In this document: positions 49,473 to 53,850 of the stretch, piece after piece
Position numbering within the stretch: position 1 is the first letter of the stretch
How the letters are laid out: each line of letters starts with the position of its first letter
Notes under the pieces: model-generated
The model's input: the letters and a program-made list of their open reading frames with translations, nothing else
The model's database searches: none
What the model was told of the DNA's origin: nothing
Position numbers and translations under genes: made by a program
Assembly: GCA_034382075.1 (NCBI GenBank)
Contig: JAXMOZ010000011.1
Span: 1-53,850 of the forward strand
Source of the DNA: JAEULH01 sp034382075
GTDB lineage: Bacteria; Pseudomonadota; Alphaproteobacteria; Rhodospirillales; Defluviicoccaceae
Reading direction: 5' to 3'
DNA length: 53,850 bases

Positions 49473-51425
49473 TCAGCGGCCGAGCGCCTCGACGTCCTTG
49501 AACTCGGCCAGGCTGTCAGGGTTGGCCAGCGACTCGACGTTCTTCACCGGGCGGCCATGGACGACGTCGCGGACGGCGAGTTCGGTGATCTTCCCCGACT
49601 TGGTGCGGGGGATGTCGGCCACCTGGACGATCTTCGCCGGAACGTGGCGCGGCGTGCAGTTGGCCCGGATCTCCGCCTTGATCTTCTTGGTCAGCGCCTC
49701 GTCGAGGCTGAGCCCCGGCTTCAAGACCACGAACAGGACCACCCGGACGTCGCCGTCCCAGTCCTGGCCGACGACGATGGACTCCAGCACCTCGTCCAGC
49801 TTCTCCACCTGCCGGTAAATCTCGGCGGTGCCGATGCGCACCCCGCCCGGGTTCAGCGTCGCGTCCGAGCGGCCGTAGATGACGATGCCATCGTGCTCGG
49901 TGATCTCGGCGAAATCGCCGTGGTGCCAGACGTTGGGGTAGCGCTCGAAGTAGGCGGCGCGGTAGCGCGCCTCGTCGGGGTCGTTCCAGAAGCCCAGCGG
50001 CATCGACGGAAACGGCGCCGTGCAGACCAGCTCGCCCTTCTGCCCGCGTACCGGCTCACCATCGGCGTCGAACACGTCCACCGCCATCCCCAGCGCCCGG
50101 GCCTGGATCTCGCCGCGGCGCACCGGCCCCAGCGGGTTGCCGAGGACGAAGCAGCCGACAATGTCGGTGCCCCCCGAGATCGAGGCGAGGTGAAGGTCGG
50201 GCTTGATCGCCTCGTAGACGAAGTCGAAGGACTCCGGCGCCAGCGGCGAGCCGGTGGAGGTCATCGTCCGCACCGAAGCGAGGTCGTGGGTCTCGCGTGG
50301 CCGCAAGCCCGCCTTGTGCACCGAGTCGATGTACTTCGCCGAGGTGCCGAACAGGGTCATGCCCTCGTCCTGGGCCAGATCGAACAGCACGTTGCCGTCG
50401 GGATGGAAGGGCGAGCCGTCGTAGAGTAGCAAGGTTGCCTCGGCGGCCAGCGCCGCCACCAGCCAGTTCCACATCATCCAGCTGCAGGTGGTGAAGTAGA
50501 ACACCCTGTCGCCGGGCTTCACGTCGCAATGCAGGACGTGCTCGGAGACCTGCTTCAGCAACACGCCGCCGGCGCGATGGACGATGCATTTGGGCACGCC
50601 GGTCGTGCCCGAGCTGAACATGATGTAGAGCGGGTGGTCGAACGGCATCTGCGCGAAGCGGATGTCCTCAGGTTCGGCTTGGCCGATGAACGCGTCGAGC
50701 AGGGTGGCGCCGCGCACCCCGGACAGGTCGGGATCAGGCCTGGTGTAGGGAACGACGACGCAATGCTGGAGCGTGGGAAGCTTGCTCACGATCTCCCGCA
50801 GCTTCGGCAGGATGCCGTGGGTCTTGCCGCCATAGTGGTAGCCGTCGACCGCGAACAGCAGCTTCGGCTCGATCTGCCCGAACCGGTCGAGCACCCCCTG
50901 AACGCCGAAGTCGGGGGAACACGAGCACCACGTCGCGCCGAGGCTGACCGCGGCGAGCATGGCGACGATCGCCTCGGGCATGTTGGGGAGGTAGCCCGCC
51001 ACCCGGTCGCCCGGGGCGACGCCGGCGGCCTCCAGCGCCTGGGCCAGGCACGAGACCTGGTCGTAGAGCTCCCGCCAGCTCAGCCGTTGCCGGACCTTGT
51101 CCTCGCCCCAGAAGACCAGGGCGTCGGCGTCGTCGCGGCGGCGGAGCAGGTTCTCGGCGAAGTTGAGCTTCGCGTCGGGGAAGAACCGCGCGCCCGGCAT
51201 CTTCTCGGCGTCGACCAGCACGCTCTCGCCCCAGGTCTCGGCCTTGACGCCGGCGAAGTCGATCAGCGCCGACCAGAAGGCCTCGGGCTCACGCACCGAC
51301 CAGGCGTAGAGCTCCGGGAAGTCGCCCGCGCCGGCGCCATGCTCGGCGTTCACATGGGCGATGAACGCTGTGAGGTTGGCGTCGCGGATGCGCTCGGGCG
51401 ACGGCTGCCAAAGAATATCGTCCAT
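49473..51425 (-). CDS. aacS: Acetoacetate-CoA ligase
   Basis: A 650-residue ATP-dependent ligase making acetoacetyl-CoA from acetoacetate, linking ketone bodies and PHB breakdown to central metabolism. The adenylation motif is YIMFSSGTTGVPK; SISGGTDIVGCFV, VWHHGDFAEI and GRSDATLNPGGVRIGT are the core motifs, with PRTKSGKITE holding the C-terminal catalytic Lys. The N-terminal WQPSPERIRDANLTAF is typical of AacS. ATG at 51425 follows GGGAGGGAA. It is divergent from bdhA, whose product makes acetoacetate. Confidence 0.95.
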   Translation of the reverse strand: MDDILWQPSPERIRDANLTAFIAHVNAEHGAGAGDFPELYAWSVREPEAFWSALIDFAGVKAETWGESVLVDAEKMPGARFFPDAKLNFAENLLRRRDDADALVFWGEDKVRQRLSWRELYDQVSCLAQALEAAGVAPGDRVAGYLPNMPEAIVAMLAAVSLGATWCSCSPDFGVQGVLDRFGQIEPKLLFAVDGYHYGGKTHGILPKLREIVSKLPTLQHCVVVPYTRPDPDLSGVRGATLLDAFIGQAEPEDIRFAQMPFDHPLYIMFSSGTTGVPKCIVHRAGGVLLKQVSEHVLHCDVKPGDRVFYFTTCSWMMWNWLVAALAAEATLLLYDGSPFHPDGNVLFDLAQDEGMTLFGTSAKYIDSVHKAGLRPRETHDLASVRTMTSTGSPLAPESFDFVYEAIKPDLHLASISGGTDIVGCFVLGNPLGPVRRGEIQARALGMAVDVFDADGEPVRGQKGELVCTAPFPSMPLGFWNDPDEARYRAAYFERYPNVWHHGDFAEITEHDGIVIYGRSDATLNPGGVRIGTAEIYRQVEKLDEVLESIVVGQDWDGDVRVVLFVVLKPGLSLDEALTKKIKAEIRANCTPRHVPAKIVQVADIPRTKSGKITELAVRDVVHGRPVKNVESLANPDSLAEFKDVEALGR

Positions 51426-51606
51426 CTGCTTCCCTCCCGGACTGCTCTGCTTGCCGCGCGGGCCTTGGTCCGGACGCCCGAGGCCGCCGTACCGCCCCGC
51501 TGATGTCGCTGGGCCCAACTGCATCGTATCGTGCGTTATGGCGAGACGGTGCTACATCATCTGACTTCGCGCTCGACCATCATTTTTTTTGCAAGGGGAG
51601 GTTCAC
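51426..51606. promoter_or_regulatory. Shared upstream region of aacS and bdhA
   Basis: The 181 bases between the two divergent starts must hold both promoters. An eight-T run (near 51586) and AGGGGAGG just before bdhA are the only clear features; I could not assign hexamers. Confidence 0.5.
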
Positions 51607-52386
51607 ATGCGCCTGAAGGACAAGGTCGCGATCGTCACCGGCGCCGCCAGCGGGATCGGCAAGGGCATGGCCGCGCTGTTCGTGCGCGAGGGCGCCAAGG
51701 TCGCCGTCGCCGACCTCTCCCAGGCCGCGGTCGAGGCCACCGCGAAGGAACTGGATCCCACCGGCAAGAACGCCATCGGCATCGCCATGGACGTGTCCAG
51801 CGAAACCCAGGTGGAGGCCGGCACCGCCAGGGTCATCGAGACCTTCGGCCGGCTCGACATCCTGGTCAGCAACGCCGGCATCCAGATCGTCTCGCCGGTC
51901 GTCGAGTTCGATTTCGCCGACTGGAAACGCATGCTGGCCATCCACCTGGACGGGGCCTTCCTCACCACCCGGGCGGCGATGCGGCAGATGTACAAGCAGA
52001 ACAGCGGCTGCATCATCTACACCGGCTCGGTGCATTCCAAGGAAGCCTCGAAGCTGAAGGCGCCGTACGTCGCCGCCAAGCACGGCCTGCTCGGGCTGTG
52101 CCGGGTGGTCGCCAAGGAGGGCGCCGAGCACGGGATCCGCGCCAACGTCATCTGCCCAGGCTACGTTCGCACGCCGCTGGTCGACAAGCAGATCCCCGAG
52201 CAATCGGCGAAGCTCGGCATCACGGAAGAAGAGGTGATCAAGACCGTGATGCTGAAGGAGACGGTGGACGGCGAGTTCACCACCATCGAGGACGTCGCCG
52301 AAACGGCCGTCTTCTTCGCCGCCTTCGGCTCCAACGCGCTGACCGGGCAGTCCATCGTCGTCAGCCACGGCTGGTGCATGGAGTAG
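51607..52386 (+). CDS. bdhA: 3-Hydroxybutyrate dehydrogenase
   Basis: A 259-residue SDR oxidising D-3-hydroxybutyrate to acetoacetate with NAD. TGAASGIG (11-18) binds the cofactor; S141, Y154 and K158 form the catalytic site in YTGSVHS and APYVAAKHG. VCPGYVRTPLVDKQI-like stretch (ICPGYVRTPLVDKQI) and the end VVSHGWCME are BdhA-specific. Start at 51607 follows AGGGGAGG; ORF extension of six codons upstream is not conserved. Confidence 0.95.
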   Translation: MRLKDKVAIVTGAASGIGKGMAALFVREGAKVAVADLSQAAVEATAKELDPTGKNAIGIAMDVSSETQVEAGTARVIETFGRLDILVSNAGIQIVSPVVEFDFADWKRMLAIHLDGAFLTTRAAMRQMYKQNSGCIIYTGSVHSKEASKLKAPYVAAKHGLLGLCRVVAKEGAEHGIRANVICPGYVRTPLVDKQIPEQSAKLGITEEEVIKTVMLKETVDGEFTTIEDVAETAVFFAAFGSNALTGQSIVVSHGWCME

Positions 52387-52416
52387 CGCGAGCAGGGGAT
52401 TGAGGATCAGGGTGCC

Positions 52417-52456
52417 GTCATTGCGAGGAGGCGAAGCCGACGAAGCAATCCAGTGT
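52417..52456. repeat. Dispersed repeat (TGCGAGGAGGCGAAGCCGAC family), direct copy
   Basis: Reads GTCATTGCGAGGAGGCGAAG then CCGACGAAGCAATCCAGTG. Inverted partner of 49401-49440; the two bracket the aacS-bdhA pair. Confidence 0.8.
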
Positions 52457-52577
52457 TTGATGCACTGGATCGCCACGCCGCTTCGCTGCTCGCGATACCG
52501 CCGTTATTGTGGCGCACCGAACAACACTGGGACCGGTTCGAAGCTCGTCAGGCTGGTCAGCGCCGGCAGGCGCCTGC

Positions 52578-52817
52578 TCATCCGGTCGAAAGGCGGTGCG
52601 GTTCGTGTTGCGGAAGCGGCCGCCCAAGCTCCCTGAGCGTCTCGATGTAACCCTGAAGACAGTCGGCGGCCATGGCGCGAGCATCGTCCAGGCTTCCGCC
52701 TTCGGTTGCCAAGTGCGCGATTGCCGGGAAGCGGACAATATAGCCGCCTTCCTCTGCGGGCTCGAACTCGGCGGTGACGTCGCCTTCGCTGGTGCGGATC
52801 AGCTCGCGGTGGATCAT
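52578..52817 (-). CDS. HicB-like antitoxin without adjacent HicA
   Basis: A 79-residue HicB-type protein: AEFEPAEEGGYIVRFPAI then SLDDARAMAADCLQGYIE, the partial RNase-H fold of HicB antitoxins. There is no C-terminal DNA-binding domain in the remaining residues, and no HicA-like frame follows it on the minus strand. It closely resembles the HicB encoded at 52929 on the opposite strand (shared FEPAEEGGY and LDDAR-x-MAADCL). It may be a duplicate that lost its toxin. Confidence 0.75.
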   Translation of the reverse strand: MIHRELIRTSEGDVTAEFEPAEEGGYIVRFPAIAHLATEGGSLDDARAMAADCLQGYIETLRELGRPLPQHEPHRLSTG

Positions 52818-52928
52818 GCCGAGATGGTAGCAGGTCCTCCGTTGACAGCCAACCAGCGCCAGCCCCGCCTGCCGGCGCCTGTCACAGCCCGGGATGCCCG
52901 CGGGCTCACGGTGTGGTACCATCCGGGC

Positions 52929-53201
52929 ATGTCGCAGCAGGATCTGATCCCCAGCCGCGAGTTCGTATATGCGGCGGTTTTCGAACCGGCCGAGGAGGGT
53001 GGATACGTCGTCACCTTCCCGGCGATCCCCGACCTGGCCACCCAGGGCGAAACGCTGGACGACGCCCGCGACATGGCGGCGGACTGCCTCCGCTGCTACC
53101 TGGAAGGGCAAGTTAGGGACGGGATACCGCTCCCGGAAAGCGATCGCCCAGGCTCGGACGCGATCCTCGGTCAAGTCAGGGTCAGCCTGCAGATCGCATG
53201 A
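52929..53201 (+). CDS. hicB: HicB-family antitoxin
   Basis: A 90-residue antitoxin that would neutralise the HicA ribonuclease. AVFEPAEEGGYVVTFPAIPD and TLDDARDMAADCLRCYLE are the HicB core. ATG at 52929 was chosen; the frame is open upstream to 52509 but without HicB pattern. The stop overlaps the hicA start by four bases (ATGA), so translation is coupled. The antitoxin-first order is common in type II HicBA. Confidence 0.88.
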   Translation: MSQQDLIPSREFVYAAVFEPAEEGGYVVTFPAIPDLATQGETLDDARDMAADCLRCYLEGQVRDGIPLPESDRPGSDAILGQVRVSLQIA

Positions 53202-53425
53202 GTCGCCTGCCGGCGCTGAGTTCACGGAAAGTCATCCAGGCACTTCAGCGGGGCGGGTTCTACATCGACCACGCAACCGGCAGTCACTACCGGCTCAAGC
53301 ACCGGCAGGACCCTACACGAAGCGCGGTGGTGCCGTTCCACACCAGTGACATCAAACGACCGCTGCTGCGCGCCATCTTGAAGCAGGCGCGCCTGTCGGA
53401 CGCCGAGTTCCTCGCCTTACTGTAG
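53198..53425 (+). CDS. hicA: HicA-family mRNA interferase toxin
   Basis: A 75-residue dsRBD-like toxin: LSSRKVIQALQRGGFYIDHA, GSHYRLKH (catalytic His in GSH), VVPFHTSDIKRPLLRAILKQ and a short Leu-rich end. All the HicA landmarks are present and no lesion is seen. It is translationally coupled to hicB. Confidence 0.9.
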   Translation: MSRLPALSSRKVIQALQRGGFYIDHATGSHYRLKHRQDPTRSAVVPFHTSDIKRPLLRAILKQARLSDAEFLALL

Positions 53426-53768
53426 CCATGCCGCCAGCCGCGCCGCCGCCTTGCGGTTGCCGGCCCTCGCCATGGATTGCCGCGACAAGCGCGGCAGTAA
53501 CGAGAGGAACAGCTGCAGTGCCATCCCGCCACCGTCACCTGCGCACGTGTTGCGCGGGTCCACGGACGCGAGCCGCGGCCCTGGCATGGATTGCCGCGAC
53601 AAGCGCGGCAATGACGGCTGTGGGTGTGATTCGCGCCGGCGCCTTCACCCGTCTCTTCCCTCGTCACCCGCGCACGTGTTGCGCGGGTCCACGGACGCGA
53701 GCCGCGGCCCCTGCGATGGATTGCCGCGACACGCGCGGCAATGACGGCTGTGGATGTTATACCAAACT
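53426..53768. other. Intergenic region with the second repeat mosaic
   Basis: About 340 bases with no gene; most is covered by the repeat block 53476-53745. Confidence 0.7.
53476..53745. repeat. Mosaic of A and B palindromes, inverted relative to 22.2-22.6 kb
   Basis: Element A (ATTGCCGCG-ACAAG-CGCGGCAAT) occurs at 53476-53498 (one mismatch), 53590-53612 and 53720-53742. Element B (ACCCGCGCA-CGTGT-TGCGCGGGT) is at 53537-53559 (one wobble) and 53666-53688. Order is A-B-A-B-A, opposite in orientation to the block at 22256. Confidence 0.85.
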
Positions 53769-53850
53769 TCACTGGGCCTGACCGATGGTAGCCCAGGATC
53801 TGGTTGCGATGGACTGGATGCGGCCGGTTTCGGCGGTGAGCTTTCGCCAG
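53769..53850 (-). CDS. C-terminal fragment of a possible transposase, cut by window edge
   Basis: On the minus strand the last bases read WRKLTAETGRIQSIATRSW then ATIGQAQ-stop (TGA at 53771-53769). The ending resembles the C-termini of some transposases, possibly IS630-type, and it abuts a TTATACCAAAC sequence that could be an element end. Only 26 codons are visible, so this is tentative. Confidence 0.35.
   Translation of the reverse strand, partial: WRKLTAETGRIQSIATRSWATIGQAQ

Overview
This is a GC-rich chromosomal window, probably from a hopanoid-producing alphaproteobacterium of the Rhodospirillales type. The support is a complete hpn/shc hopanoid locus with the squalene-forming HpnC/D/E enzymes, an alphaproteobacterial-style RpoH, a TRAP carboxylate transporter operon, a ketone-body pair (acetoacetyl-CoA synthetase and 3-hydroxybutyrate dehydrogenase), and several families of dispersed palindromic repeats. 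The placement is an inference from gene content; no marker gene such as 16S rRNA is present. I saw no rRNA, tRNA or CRISPR array.

Region 1 (1-5.8 kb) is accessory and damaged. It holds the end of an IS5-type transposase, an RTX calcium-binding exoprotein, a metallophosphoesterase, the broken tail of an HlyD-type secretion adaptor, a small lipoprotein and a frameshifted toxin-like gene of lower G+C. The last three lie between two exact 43-base direct repeats (3507-3549 and 5311-5353). The second repeat is also the 3' end of an intact cyclic-nucleotide-binding gene, which is the layout expected of an inserted island.

Region 2 (5.3-18 kb) is envelope biology: a cNMP-binding protein and Ca/Na exchanger pair, a GH17-GT2 fusion glucan synthase, a YcbK-like DUF882 protein beside a YcbB-like L,D-transpeptidase, a catalytic/non-catalytic M16 peptidase pair, small membrane and soluble proteins, and a LysE-type exporter.

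Region 3 (18-30.3 kb) is central and carboxylate metabolism, all on the minus strand: class II fumarase, an alpha/beta hydrolase, class I fumarase, a PhoD-like phosphatase, and a putative operon of dctP-dctQ-dctM, a tandem universal stress protein and a propionate/lactate-type CoA-transferase. A mosaic of alternating palindromic repeats separates the class I fumarase from the phosphatase.

Region 4 (30.7-43.4 kb) is the hopanoid locus: MlaC-like protein, hpnC, hpnD, hpnE, shc and hpnG on the plus strand, then hpnH and ispH on the minus strand, then hpnA and a ROK-family kinase on the plus strand. hisI, rpmF and an HpnM-like protein follow. hpnC/D/E make squalene, Shc cyclises it, HpnH adds adenosine, HpnG removes adenine, and IspH feeds isoprenoid precursors. 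hpnG has no canonical in-frame start codon because repeat elements run up to its first conserved residues.

Region 5 (43.9-53.9 kb) holds rpoH, aconitase, a NifX-like gene overlapping a frameshifted metallo-beta-lactamase-fold gene, divergent aacS and bdhA bracketed by inverted dispersed repeats, a lone HicB-like gene facing a HicB-HicA toxin-antitoxin pair, a second mosaic repeat block, and at the edge what may be the end of another transposase.
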